A stretch of 64,000 nt of DNA, taken from positions 186,001 to 250,000 of the forward strand of contig QJNS01000076.1 of NCBI GenBank assembly GCA_004154925.1, given 5' to 3'. Made by a program: the position numbers and the translations under genes. Below the pieces are notes generated by a model. That model made no database searches. It was not told the DNA's origin and was given only the letters and a program-made list of their open reading frames with translations. Shown one piece after another: positions 1 through 11,390 of the stretch (positions are counted from its first letter, which is position 1; every line of letters starts with the position of its first letter). This DNA comes from Monosporascus cannonballus. Lineage: Eukaryota > Ascomycota > Sordariomycetes > Xylariales.

Positions 1-355
1 TTCGGGTTAGCCTGGTTAGACAAGAAAGATAACAATTACCCCTGCGAATCCCTATACATACATTGAGTTTAATGCATGAACCCGTGCGTTTCTCGCATAG
101 AGCTATCTAGTATTCGTAATGCTCTCAGAGCCTGATGAGTGCAAATGGGATTCCCATTCCGTAAGCGTATGTCTAAGAATTGAGACAGAAGGTAAGGCTA
201 CCCTGCAAAAATTTATATGGGAAGACATTCAGGGGAGATTCAAGGTGTATTACAGAAAATAAAGTTAATTATATTAAAGCTATATAAGCCCAACAACAGC
301 TAAGGAAATTCAGGGCTATATATATATGTGAAAAATGGCTGATTAAGCTTTATTA

Positions 356-420
356 TTCCATTATTAATCAGTATTTTCCATTATTAATCAAATAGAAAGC
401 TTTGGAAGACTTTGGAAGAC
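356..420. repeat. Short direct repeats
   Basis: A 15-bp word (TTCCATTATTAATCA) occurs at 356-370 and again at 376-390. It is followed by a 10-bp tandem duplication (TTTGGAAGAC) at 401-410 and 411-420. No function is evident; slippage or an old insertion footprint is possible. Confidence 0.7.
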
Positions 421-507
421 TTTTAGAAGTCTTACGAATTCTTTTGCCATCTTCGCCACCTCGAATAGGGATAGACCCACTTTTCCGGAGTTAAAAACTC
501 CGAATTT

Positions 508-1067
508 CTAGAGTATGATTTCTTCCGTGATTTCTGACGGCGCCCCGGGGTGCTCCGGCATATCGAATAAAATCGCGGGCCTGGCGTCGGAAGTACTATG
601 GATAGAAGCCGTCGTATTGAAAAAACGATCCTGGGTCGGCTGGCTCGGCGTTAGCTGCTTATGGAGCCGTATGAGCATCGTAAAGCCGTTGCACGCCTCC
701 TGGTATTTCCTTTCACTCGAGCCTCTACCCATTTTACCGCATTCGCCTTCAATTCCTCCGTAGCGGCGATGCGAGCCTGTAAAACAGGAGCTAGTAGCTC
801 ACCGGCCAGGGCTCGGTATTTTCACCCCGTCTTGACCCAATCGTTCGTATGGTGCGACAGCCAGTATAGCCAAGTGGTATACCTCGCCTCCACTTTCGAT
901 GGCGCACTCACTGCAGCCTCTTTGTAATACATCGATGCGGTCTGCCACCGCGACTTAAGCCTACTCAGTTCAGGCCCGACCATCACCGAGGCAGGTATGC
1001 TAGCGAGTATCTTCATGACTAGCGGATTCGTTTGTAGCGACCCCCAATCTGAGAAGCTCGTCAGCTA
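508..1067 (-). pseudogene. Degenerate minus-strand coding remnant, unknown protein
   Basis: Reading leftwards, an open frame begins near 1065 and continues to 824 with normal-looking amino-acid content (for example SDWGSLQTNP and ASMYYKEAAVSAPSKVEARY). It stops at a TGA (822-824), continues past it as KYRALAGELLAPVLQARIAA to about 740, then shifts frame and continues as ERKYQEACNGF down to 508. A TGA in place of CGA plus one frameshift explains the breaks, and CGA to TGA is the change RIP makes. Upstream of 1065 the frame meets stops, so the start is missing or lies in another exon. I do not recognise the family. Either a cellular gene or a gene carried by a transposon would fit. Confidence 0.4.
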
Positions 1068-1070
1068 TCA

Positions 1071-1088
1071 TTTTTTTTTAAAAAAAAA
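1071..1088. repeat. T9A9 palindrome
   Basis: Nine T followed by nine A form a perfect 18-bp palindrome at the upstream edge of the degenerate minus-strand frame. It may be a rigid-DNA or poly(A/T) footprint; no role can be inferred. Confidence 0.6.
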
Positions 1089-2042
1089 GGCAAATGTTAT
1101 CTCTGTAAAGCAGGCATTTCTTGCCTATGCGGCAAGGTACGCCTCAAGCAGAGGTGCGATCAAGTGGAATAATATGAGATTGGACCTGTCGGTACTGTCA
1201 TCCTTCCAAAACCATTCTGGTTTTAGGGACCGACCCAATGCTCGGTTGACGTCTTGACTAGCGCGAGGGTCACTTCATCCGTTTATCCTAGACCCACCGA
1301 TTTGGCTAAGGGTGAATTGCTGGAAACATGTAGAAAGATCGGAAACTTGTCTATAGACTAGCGATATTACAAGCAAAGCAGCTAGTGCGTACCTTGTCTA
1401 TATGATGCCAAATGCTCAGGTGCTTCTCCAACACCCACTGCACCTCGCCGAGATACTTAACTGGAAAATAACTATCGGGCATTCGGCATCACTGCGGTCC
1501 TGCATATAGAATGGCACCCCTTTCGTGAGATACTATTTGGCATGAATTAGGATAGAAAACGAAGACAGACGAAGCGCCAAAGTAGTGTAGAAGGGGCTTG
1601 TCAATGATAAGAGATTACTTGTGCGCATCCTTAGGCTAGGATAGCTTCGCTCTCAGTCCTGTATCTCGATGGTGAGTTGTCCCTTTCAAACATCAAATAT
1701 GGCAAGTTCAGTTTCGGTGACGTCGATATCTGCCTTAAGAACAGAAGTAACGCTGCGGCGGCAATTACGACCCAAACAGAAGAATGGATATGGTTACTTC
1801 ACTCCCAATTCAAAAGAGGCAGAATTAGGAGCTTTGAAAAGTGGAAAGTGTCGTGGAATAGGGGCATCTGTGTTAGTCATCAAGCTCCGCAGCACTCCGG
1901 AAAACCTTGTTCCGGCGCGGTTACAGTATATAAAAAGCTTTTTAATTGCAGCTTTTTAAAGCGTAAATTTTATTAGATAATTATTACTTTTTACACTTTG
2001 TATAATTTTTCTTTGCGATTAATTTAATTATAATAGTTATTA

Positions 2043-2253
2043 TGTTAAAGATTGTATAAGATTTGTAAAAAGTAACAAAATAGTCATAGGAAGTAACGTA
2101 CGTAAGGTAGCAAATTTTTATTTATTATAAATAACCAATTATAAGATACGTATAATTATATAAATATAATTATTTTGCTATTTTTTTATCTAAAAATCTA
2201 TAGAATTTCTTAGTTACTTATAGCTAGATACTCGGGTATTATAATTATAACTA
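2043..2253 (-). repeat. LTR of Gypsy element L (3' LTR in minus orientation)
   Basis: This 211-bp segment matches 13213-13422 along its whole length. Shared blocks include the start TGTTAAAGATTG / TATTAAGGATTA, the middle TTTTTATTTATTATAA and the end GGTATTATAATTATAACTA / GGTTATTATAATCGTGACA. The original termini read TG...CA. Differences are mostly C/T and G/A, as RIP would cause. Just inside it (2254-2290), the minus strand shows an A/G-rich tract that could be the polypurine tract, consistent with an element read right to left. The outside flanks (TATTA on the left, AGGAG on the right) do not match, so the TSD has decayed or the two LTRs are not from one insertion. Confidence 0.65.
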
Positions 2254-3038
2254 TAAAATCCTTAATAAATGCCTTTTTTCTTAAAAGAATAACCGTATCA
2301 CGCATAATACGACGATTAACTCGGTCGGTTTTAACTGCTCAAATAAAAAAAATTAAAATTTAATATATATCTGTAAAACGAAACGTATATTCTAAAAGGC
2401 TTAATTATTAATATAGAATATATATTATTATAAATGTATACGTATTTTTTTAACGCGTATATACGTTTTTTTAAATATTTTAACGAGGTATTTATTAAGT
2501 TTTTATAAGCAAATATACATTATATCTAAACCTTTCGTTATCTTTAACAATAATTATATAACTGTTATAGTTTATTATCTGATGTTTTTAATAATGTTTT
2601 CAACAGTTTTTAATTTATATAAGATATTTTATAAAATAGTATATTTAGTAAAAGGGATTTTTGGCCTTTTTTAAAATAACCATAATTTTACTATTAATTA
2701 TTTCGATAATTGCTATAATTTTATCGTCGATTTTAATTTTAATAATTTAGAAAATTATATTTATATTAATCAAAACAATATTAACAATGTTCAAAGTATT
2801 TTGTATCGAAGTTTTCGTTGCTTTTACGAATATTCTTTTAAAATATAAATATATTATTATAAATATTATTAATATTATTAATATTATTAACCGTAAAATT
2901 AATTCCAGATACAATAAAAATAACTGAATATAAAGTAAAGTATTGTATTTTTGCAAAATATTTACTAATAGTGTTATTAATATAATCTTTAAATTTATAA
3001 TATTTAATAATTAAAATGACCGTTTTAATAAGCATAAT
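2254..3038. other. Heavily mutated interior, no readable gene
   Basis: Almost pure A+T with scattered CG. The minus-strand frames at 2747-2956 and 2838-3035 consist mainly of Ile, Leu, Tyr and Asn, which is what AT-rich random sequence gives. By position this belongs to the 3' end of element L or to the element ending at 4063, but I find no motif to decide. Confidence 0.4.
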
Positions 3039-3370
3039 TATAACGGCTAACAGATTTAATCAACTATTAAACCTTAGTCGTACGCGTTTATACTAGTAGA
3101 AGTATCGTAGAAATCTGAACAATAGATACAGTAACTGGTTACGTTTCGTAATACTAAGAGCGTCTTGGATAACGAAGTGTTATTACAAGCTATTGTTATT
3201 TACGCTATGGAAATAATTGTATCTATATATTATAATTTGTTGCTTTTATCGAGCCTGGCTTTAAAGACTTTACGCTCGATCTTGTCAAGCCGTCACGTAA
3301 CGTGGCCCACTTAGCTCGTAGATCTCTGTTGCGACCGTTTCCTAAGGCCGCACCTCGTCAGGTTGTAACA
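3039..3370 (-). repeat. Solo LTR of the A/B/C/D chromovirus family
   Basis: The segment begins TATAACGGCTAAC and ends GGTTGTAACA, as the LTRs of A (43586, 49948) and D (19946) do. It shares their internal block with AGTAACTGGTTACGTTTCGTAATACTAAG. It is flanked on both sides by ATAAT (3034-3038 and 3371-3375), a clean 5-bp TSD, and no internal gag or pol lies next to it. Hence it is a solo LTR left by LTR-LTR recombination. It is shorter (332 bp) than the full LTRs (about 412-430 bp). It lacks their 35-bp tandem repeat and instead carries its own stretch around 3240-3330. It lies in minus orientation relative to B and C. Confidence 0.8.
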
Positions 3371-4062
3371 ATAATATTATTATATATTTTGTTATTTTTA
3401 TAAGCTTTATAAACGCGATTTACTCTATTTCGAATACATCGTAAATACGGATATTTTATAAAAGTTTTAAATATAAATTTATTAAAAAATTAATCCATTT
3501 TTTAATAACTTTATCAAAAAAATAAATGTTTTTACCGGATTCGTTACAAACTTGGATATAATTAAGGCCTGAACTGGTTCTTATCTCTTTTTATTATCAT
3601 TCTTTTCTTTTTCGCCGTTATTAATAGAAAATAATAGGGCCAACTTAATTGTCGTTTTTTTAAACTAAAAACTAATATTATTTAACGAAAAACGTTTTTT
3701 AAAGTTTTTTTTTTCAAAAAAAACTTATTTTTTAACGCAATTAACTTTCTAACTGAAATAATTTTATCGATATAAAAAAATTTACCGGATATTACGTTTT
3801 TATTAATTAAGATTTCGAGCGGCAAATTCGAAATTTTGCTAAAACGGATAACTTTATTAACTTGAAAAAGTTTACCGAGTATTCCGTTTTTATTAACGGA
3901 ATTTTTTTAAAAAAAATTAAAAATTTGTTAATAAGAATAATTTTATTAACACGGAGAACTTTAACTAGGTTTATATTATTATTAATTAAATTTCGAATAT
4001 TTAATATATAGTTTTACAACTAGAGATAATTTTATCAGTACGGATAATAAAGTGGGACAGGG
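3371..4062 (+). other. Interior with degenerate tandem repeats, ending in a polypurine tract
   Basis: From about 3755 to 4045 a unit of roughly 85 bp recurs about four times. Its core reads ATAATTTTATCGATA, then AAATTTACCGGATATTACG, then TTTTTATTAA, and copies begin near 3755, 3845, 3935 and 4020. The last copy runs into AAGTGGGACAGGG (4050-4062), a purine tract directly before the LTR at 4063. That is the arrangement expected of the 3' end of a + strand LTR element. No coding motif is visible in this stretch. Confidence 0.45.
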
Positions 4063-4326
4063 TGTTACGCTATGATCAAGCTCGGCTGATCAGAAAGCCC
4101 GAGTCTCGCATGTATATTAAGGAGTTCTTTTTCGCCATGGATTCAACTCCGAGGCACCATCGACCACTATCACCACTTATTGTGTTTTCTGCTACTTTAA
4201 TTGTCGAGGTTCAACACCATCAATATAATCGGATTAAGTTCTTTATCTTGATAATTCCTTTCCATATCGTGATATAGCTTGTTTATCCGCACTAATCAAA
4301 ACCAATTCTCCTCTTACTCCAATTTA
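4063..4326 (+). repeat. LTR of family O, copy 1
   Basis: The segment starts TGTTACGC directly after a purine tract, contains the shared block GGATTAAGTTCTTTATC, and ends near CTTACTCCAATTTA. It is the inverted counterpart of 14093-14359, and upstream homology (AATAAAGTGGGACAGGG versus AATGAAGTAGAGCAGGG) continues into the purine tract of both. Both therefore look like 3' LTRs with the PPT attached. The exact right end is uncertain because both copies continue with ATAAT. It keeps more G and C than its surroundings. The owning element is not recognisable. Confidence 0.6.
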
Positions 4327-7300
4327 ATAATTTTAATAATTATTAATTTTTTGTCGATAACGTTATTAAATATAAGCTTTTCGAAAATATCATTATTTTT
4401 ATCGTTTTAACTATTAACTTTATTAAGGTCGGACCATTTAAGAATAAACTTGTTAATCGTTATAAATTTTTTTTTATAAAACTTATTATAACTTTAATAA
4501 AATCGACTCAATTTTCGTTTTTAAATGTTATTTCGGCAACCTTTTTAACGACAAGGTAATTATTTATATTTTTCTTAAAATTTTTAAAATCCTTTTTTCG
4601 TTATTCTTATTTATATATTTTAAATTAATAATTATAACGTTATTATCGTTTATATAAACCACGGTCTTAATTCAGCCTTTAGCTAAAACGTTTTTCTTAA
4701 GAAATATAATCGAATTATCGAAATTAATAAAATTTTTGTTATCCTAGCTATAATCGTCGGTTTTCATTTCGTCCGTATTATATTTATTTCGTATATTTGT
4801 AAATGTGTTAAATTAGATTTTTATTTAAATTTGACGAATATTAAACGAATAAATATTAAAGAAAAGTTTTAATAGTTTTTGCGCCAAATATTATAAAGAA
4901 TTTATAATATCGAACATCTTACAGGTACATTGGTTTTTTTATTTGGTTTAACGAGAAAAATAGCTCAAGAAAATAAAGAATTATATATTGAAATCAGAAA
5001 TAATAGAAAATTAAGAAAAGAATATTATTAATCGAAAAATACTTTAAATATAGGGATTGTGTTGATATTAACGATCGCACTTTCCAAATAATATAAAATT
5101 TCTTAAAAAAGCGTTAATTACTAATTATTATTTATAACTTATAACGTAATTTTTATCAAAGCTTTTGAATAAAGTAAAATAAAATAATAAAATAGTATAT
5201 ATATATATATATATCATTAAATAAAAATACGTTTAACGAATATAAATAATACGCAAGATTTGATAGGAATGGCTTGAATTCTTGAAAAAGAGAGATGGTA
5301 AAAACGTTGTCAATCAATAGATATAGTATAAAAGTCTTGACGTCATCGAGTTTCCAGGACCTGCCATGTCAATATATATTATTTTTATTGTGTTTTTTAA
5401 GCCCAAAAATATAATTACGTATTTATTATCTAGTATTTTAATTTTATTAAACTTGTTTAAAAATATTTAATAAGTTAGTCGATTAGATATTTTATTTTAT
5501 ATGTAATAACCGCTTTATTGATCGTAATTTAAAGAATTTCTTTATAAAACATTATTCATTGTTTTTAACTATATAATCTATTTATTGAATATGATATTTA
5601 ATAAATAGATTTTTTTATATTAGGTAATTTTATAATTAACGATATAGTTAATCTCTCATTTTTATTCGTTATTGTTTACGATTATAAGTTCAAATTTAGG
5701 CGCTTTTTTATTAAATAGATTTTTTAATGTATAAAATTATATGATCGAAATAATAAACTAAATATTTTAGCTGTAAACAAAATTTAATTAATAAATAGTA
5801 TTTCTGATATTCTTAACAATTTTCACTAATCTCGCTCGGATAAATAATTATTTTCGTTTAAGTTGATCTAACAAGCAATATTTTTAATAAAATTTAAAAT
5901 ATATTAATGATCGTATTTTCTTGGCGAATATCGTAATAATATTAATTAATTATATTGTTTTTTGAACTTAATTCTTTTTTACAATATTTAATATATCGTT
6001 TATAATTATTGTTTTGTTTAATATATTTATCGTCGACCTTAGATAAAAATTAGATATTAACTTCTTTGAAAATCTGTTTATTATAATCGTTAAAAATTAT
6101 TTAAATAATGTTATAAAATAAATATTATATTAATTTATGAAACTTTAAGGTGGATAACTGTATAGAAACGTATATCGATTCTTACAATCTGATTTCCTTT
6201 TTCGACTAATTATCGATTTCTAGATAATATGCAATAAAAAGAATAACTTAATTCCTACAACGTCGAAAACTTCTTTTTATAAAGCGGATAAAAACTTTAG
6301 ATTTTTATTATTAATAAGTATAATTAATACTTTTAAGTTATAAAACTATAATATTTTCAAGGTTATAATTATTTAATCCTTAATTATATACGATAAGTTA
6401 CTTACTATTAATTGGGATTTTTTATTAATTTTACCCAGAATTATATATAAATTACTTAAAAAGTTATATTTCAATAAATTTTAAATTTCTTTTTCAATAT
6501 TATTTCCGGTATATTTATAATAAAATATACAAATATCGTATAATTAAATAATTTAACAATTAGTACAAAATACTAGTTTTACCGGCAATTTATACCGATT
6601 AATTTAGATTTTTCGGTAAATCAAATACAAGTTAAAATATTTTGAAATCTTATAATATTTTTTACGAGATCAACGTTACATAAGTTTTTTATTATGCGTT
6701 TTTTAACGAAATAATATTTTTTAACGTAAATATAAAAAGTATATAATGTTTTAAAACGGTTAAATTTAATATAATAAAAGAATACGTTATAAATCGAACA
6801 TCTTATATTATTATTTGTTTGGTTGATTTCTTTTTATTTTTTGTAATATGGTATATACCTATTTATATCGGTTATTTATATCGTAGTTTTCGATAATACG
6901 TATTTTAAAATTATTTTTTAAAATTAAAGTAACTTAAAAAGTAAAAGGTTTTTTTGCTAGAAAATATGAAACGTTAATATTGTTATATATATTATCCAAA
7001 TCGTTTGATTCGTCTAATTCCGTTATCTTTTAGGCCGTAATTATCGTAAATAAACAATATTATACATCCGATATTACGTGAAAACTTTTAAAAATATAGT
7101 ATATTTTTAATTAAAACTTAAAAACATAATTAATAATATTACTTAATTTCGAATTAATTTTAATTAAACTCTATCTTAAATAACAATATATATAATACTT
7201 TTTGTATTAAAAAATAATTAAGAAAAACAATAATTAAAAATATGTTTAATTAAACGAAATTTTGTAATGTTTTATATTTTCATCTTAATATTACTATTTT
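4327..7300 (-). pseudogene. Probable downstream pol (RNase H-integrase) region of element L, unreadable
   Basis: By position, downstream of the reverse transcriptase on the minus strand, this should hold RNase H and integrase of element L. The minus strand gives long stretches interrupted mainly by TAA/TAG, consistent with RIP of CAA/CAG/TGG, but I cannot identify the integrase zinc finger or DDE residues. A (TA)n run lies at 5196-5214. A patch at about 5260-5375 is richer in G and C and may be a later insertion. The assignment is inferred from order only. Confidence 0.3.
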
Positions 7301-8600
7301 GTCTTTAATCAATCCGTACTTTTTTTCTGTGTTAAAAATTAACTTTGACTCAAATAAAATATATTTAATTTTTATATCAAATATATTTTACTTAAAAATA
7401 CTTTAATCGTCCTATTTATTAGCTAGTTAAAAAGCTATAATATCGTAAATTTTTTCTACAAATATCTATTTTTTAAAAGTTTTCTTTTGATAATAATATA
7501 TAATACATGAGGTGTATAAATAAGTTGAAAATATATTTTCAACATTTTTTATTTGTAAAAGTAAATTTAACCTTAAATTTCTAAAAAATTTAAATGTATT
7601 AAAAAATATCAAAACGGTAATCTGTTTTAAAAATTCAGCTTTTATTAATATTAAAATCGCATAAATAAATTATTAAAAGATTAATAAAGAACCATTTTAG
7701 GTTAATATAAATTCGGATTTTTTCTAGTATATTTAATACGACCTAAAAATGTGGTATATTTTTATCGATAACATTATTGAAAATGATAATATTAGTAATA
7801 TAAACGTAAATAAAATGTTTATATTTAAAATATATTTTATTTATAAGGCGTCAAAAAAATATCCAAGGTTTTGTTAATTTATTCATATTATGTTAAATCT
7901 TTATATTTTACGAAGATTAATAATTATTATATAATTCTATTATTTCATACGTATAAGTAATTAAAAAAACTAAATATATCGGAAACATTTAAGCAAAGTT
8001 TTACCAGTTATATTATTTATAATATTATTTGAATTAGGTAACGAATATATTTCGAATATTATAATCTTATTTAAACGTCGAAAATTAGTTATTATATAGT
8101 CTTTTTACATTTATCGTTTATTCTTTTCTCTACGACGAAAACGGCATCGTTATTCGAGTAAATTCGTCTTCAAATAATATTTTTCTTCAGATATATAAGG
8201 CGTTATATTTATTATTAAGAAATTAGCGATCAGTAACGTTTAATAAGTGTATTTAAACCGACTTAAACTATTTTTATTTTTTTTTGTTAATAAACTATAT
8301 ATATTGTATATTTTTCAGATATTAATATTATTTTTATATTAGAAAATATTATAATTATTAATTAATTAAGGTATTTCATTGCCGATTAAAAAATCGTAAC
8401 CTATAATAGCGACGTCAATTTTAAATTTAATTAACGGAATATTTATTAGCTTCATAATATCGTATAAAAAGATATTAAAATCAAAAAATAAGCGTTTTGC
8501 TTTTTATATTATACTCGCTTTTTAATAACAAAATAAGTTTTTTAATTAAATTAACTTATTTTTTGATGTAAATCGGGGTCTCTAATATTGGTTAACATTA
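7300..8600 (-). pseudogene. Gypsy protease-reverse transcriptase remnant of element L
   Basis: On the minus strand at 8370-8460 the frame reads DVAIIGYDFLIGNEIP, which resembles the conserved ILGxDFL segment at the end of retroviral-type aspartic proteases. About 300 bp further on (8037-8098) comes YIITNFRRLNKIIIFEIYSLP, then PNSNNIINNITGKTLLKCF and an FF*LLIRM segment. These fit the fingers and palm of Gypsy reverse transcriptases with the pattern RxLNKIT-YPLP-FFHQ. Protease directly before reverse transcriptase argues for Gypsy and against Copia, where integrase lies between them. Stops are frequent, and the YxDD box is not convincingly readable. The gene is dead. Confidence 0.5.
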
Positions 8601-11390
8601 TAGCAATTTGTTAATTATATTTTTTTATTAATATAAATATATATCGTATTAAACTCTTTGTTTTTTCATATAATAAATAATTCTATTTTAAAATTATAAA
8701 GAGAAATATTTTTTTCTGAATTAAATTCGTCTAAAATAAAATGAAATATATTTAGATAATTTAATATTATATATAAAAATTAAATTATATGGTGTTTTTA
8801 TTTATTTAATTCCAAAGTTTCAATATAATTAAAGTTAATAAAAGCTGTTGTTATAATAAATATTACTATTACGTAAGTTATAATAATCTTTCGTTAAGTC
8901 GATTTTAAAATTACTGTTTAAAAGTTTTTCTTTTTATTTTTGTATTAAAAACTGAAAGAAAAAATATTTTTTTTATAAAATTAAGTTTAATTCTATATTA
9001 AAATATAAATTAGATATTTAATAATATTTCAAATTAAAGATTACTAGTAACGTTAAATTTTATTACGAAATACTTATATATTTATGTACGTTTAACTAAT
9101 TTATACGTAATAATAATATATATAACTTAAATATGGATAAAGATTTTAGAATTATCCTTTTTGATATAAATAAGGCTAATTTTAGAAATCTAAAATTCTT
9201 AATTTCTTTGGTTATATATTTTTAATCGATTATAATTAGAAAACTATTAATATTTATATAAACGCTAATTAATTACTCTTTAATATTAATTTTAATATTT
9301 ATGTTTAAATACAAAACGTGCTATAATATTATATTTTTTATTATTATATCCGGGTTAATCTTAATTATTTATTCGGCGTTAAAGGTAAGATATACTGTTT
9401 TAAATATCACTATCTTTTTTATTAAATATTTCTTTTATTAATAACGTATAAGAAGTTTTTCAAATCGTATTAAGTGTCGAATTATTAATATAGGAAATTT
9501 AGTTCCTGTCTTTTTATTAGTAATATCTGGTTAAATATTTTAAGATATACGAAATGTATATTATTTATAACGTAATCCTTAATATACTTTTTAATAATCC
9601 GTATATAGTTTAGTTTTCTTATTAACACAAATATAACTGTTAGTTTGTAAAGTAACTTAATAACTTTTAATATCTTTTTCATATTTCTATACTACTTTTG
9701 AATTAATAAAAATATAAGTTCCGTTTTAACGTTATAATTTTTAACTAAATTTACGATATTATCTAATACGAGGTTAAAAGCCGCTTTAGTTTAATTAATT
9801 TAAATACTAAACATAATTTTATCTTTAAATATAACGTAATTTCTTATGTTATTTATTTTATTATTAATATTGTTTCGGATAATTTCGTAAATTTCAATTG
9901 AATTATCGGAGGTCTTATAGTTTTTAGTTACGTTATATATATTTTTAATTTGCAAAGTCTTGTTTATTACGGTTGTTATTTATTAAATAAGCTGTAATAT
10001 TTTAGTTACTTAACTTTTTGTAAAAATGGTTTTATAAAATAATCTTTATTTTCTAAATATCCTTTAATTCGACTTTTTTTTATTTTCGCTTTATTATTTA
10101 TTTTTATGAAATATACGATTATAAAATCTCTTTTATTACGTCGAAAATATAAAACTTAAAAAGTTGTGTATAAATTTTAGTATAAGCATATAAATAACTA
10201 AAAATCAATCGAATTTATTTATATTTATATATATATTAAAATTTAAATTATATAAGCTTTAATTAATATTCTTTTTCTATTATCTTTTAAAAATATACCA
10301 ATTTCGAGTCAATCGTTTTTAATTCTTGTTTTAAATTAATACCAACTATTTTTAATACGATATTTAATAATATTATTAAATTTATTTTAAAATAAGATTT
10401 AATTTTTTCGGATATTTATAATTTCTGTTATATTAAAGCGGTATTTCAAAGTAAAAGCGAAATTCATTTAAAAATAACTAAGTTTTCATTAATTATATTT
10501 GCTTATTCTTCTATTATTTTAAACTATAAATATGCGTCGTAATGATATATTTACTTATAATTATAAAATATAGCACATTCGTTATATTTAACTTTATTTA
10601 TAACCGGCTAAAATAATTTAATATTTATTTTGCAAGATTTTATATCATTTCCTACTGGACTCTTTCAGCGTTTAAATTTATAAATTATTCGTTAATTCTT
10701 AATTAATATATTATTTTTTTATTTCTTTAAAGAAATAAATTAAAGCTTGTATTACATCGTTTTCTTTATTAATTAGATCTACCAAAGCAAATTTTTCGTT
10801 TTAGTCTATATTTTAAGTCATCAATTCGAGATTATCTACTAATGACCGTAATATCTTTGACGATTTAAGAATTAAATTAATTAAAGCTTTTCTGGAAACA
10901 TTAATTTTTTTAGTAACTTAAATATAAATATTTCCGAATATTTCAATTAATTTAACCTACTATATAAGCCCATCGAATAAATTTTAGCACCTTTCGATAA
11001 CAAATTCAAATTAATTGGATTTTTTTTACGGTAAATATATATAGAACTGTTTACAAGTACGCGTATTATATCCGGGCTTATCATAGACGCCATACTTCTA
11101 TTTCTTCGTTCGAATCTTTTTACGACGATTACTTTCAGCTCTTATTATCTGTATTTTTTACTACCACCTTTTTTTTCTATCAGAAAAGCTTATGCTTTTT
11201 GTATAGTAAATATACTTTCTTTTAAAAACGCTTATTTTTGGTCCTTTAAGATTTGTTTAAAATATAGTTCGTTTTGTATAATTAAGCGGTTTTTTCTCGA
11301 AACAAAGCTATTTTATGCAAAAGTAATATATTACTTTTTGTCAAAAAATTAATCGATTTCATCGTTTTTATCAATAGGTTATTCTAGTGA
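8600..11390 (-). other. Probable gag portion of element L, unreadable
   Basis: The stretch lies between the protease motif and the Fot1/pogo insertion. The minus-strand frame at 9485-9682 is rich in Lys, Ile and Leu and carries no zinc-knuckle signature. Assignment to gag rests only on its place upstream of protease. Nothing else is recognisable in these 2.8 kb. Confidence 0.25.

Larger units (their letters stand above)
1..1976. other. Base-balanced island before the AT-rich block
   Basis: Base composition is near balance here, then falls sharply at about 1920-1980 into DNA that is mostly A and T. CA and TG dinucleotides are frequent here, unlike the rest of the window. No complete gene is visible. 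The reading frames on the + strand near 515-763, 997-1257 and 1669-1976 overlap one another or run opposite the better minus-strand frame, show no recognisable motif, and are not annotated. The parts 1-500 and 1260-1976 hold nothing I can name apart from the short repeats listed separately. This is the edge of an AT isochore: fungal genomes that undergo RIP are known to alternate between such compartments. Confidence 0.6.

Noticed and set aside
997..1257. 86-codon + strand frame in the base-balanced island
   Set aside because: It runs through the T9A9 tract, overlaps the more convincing minus-strand remnant and has no recognisable motif.
1669..1976. Two overlapping + strand frames of 96 and 99 codons
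   Set aside because: They occupy the same DNA in different frames, neither shows a motif, and both end at the AT boundary. Not enough to call a gene.
2747..3035. Overlapping minus-strand frames that look like membrane proteins
   Set aside because: The runs of Ile, Leu and Tyr come from ATA/TTA/TAT-rich DNA; there is no loop pattern, start context or partner.
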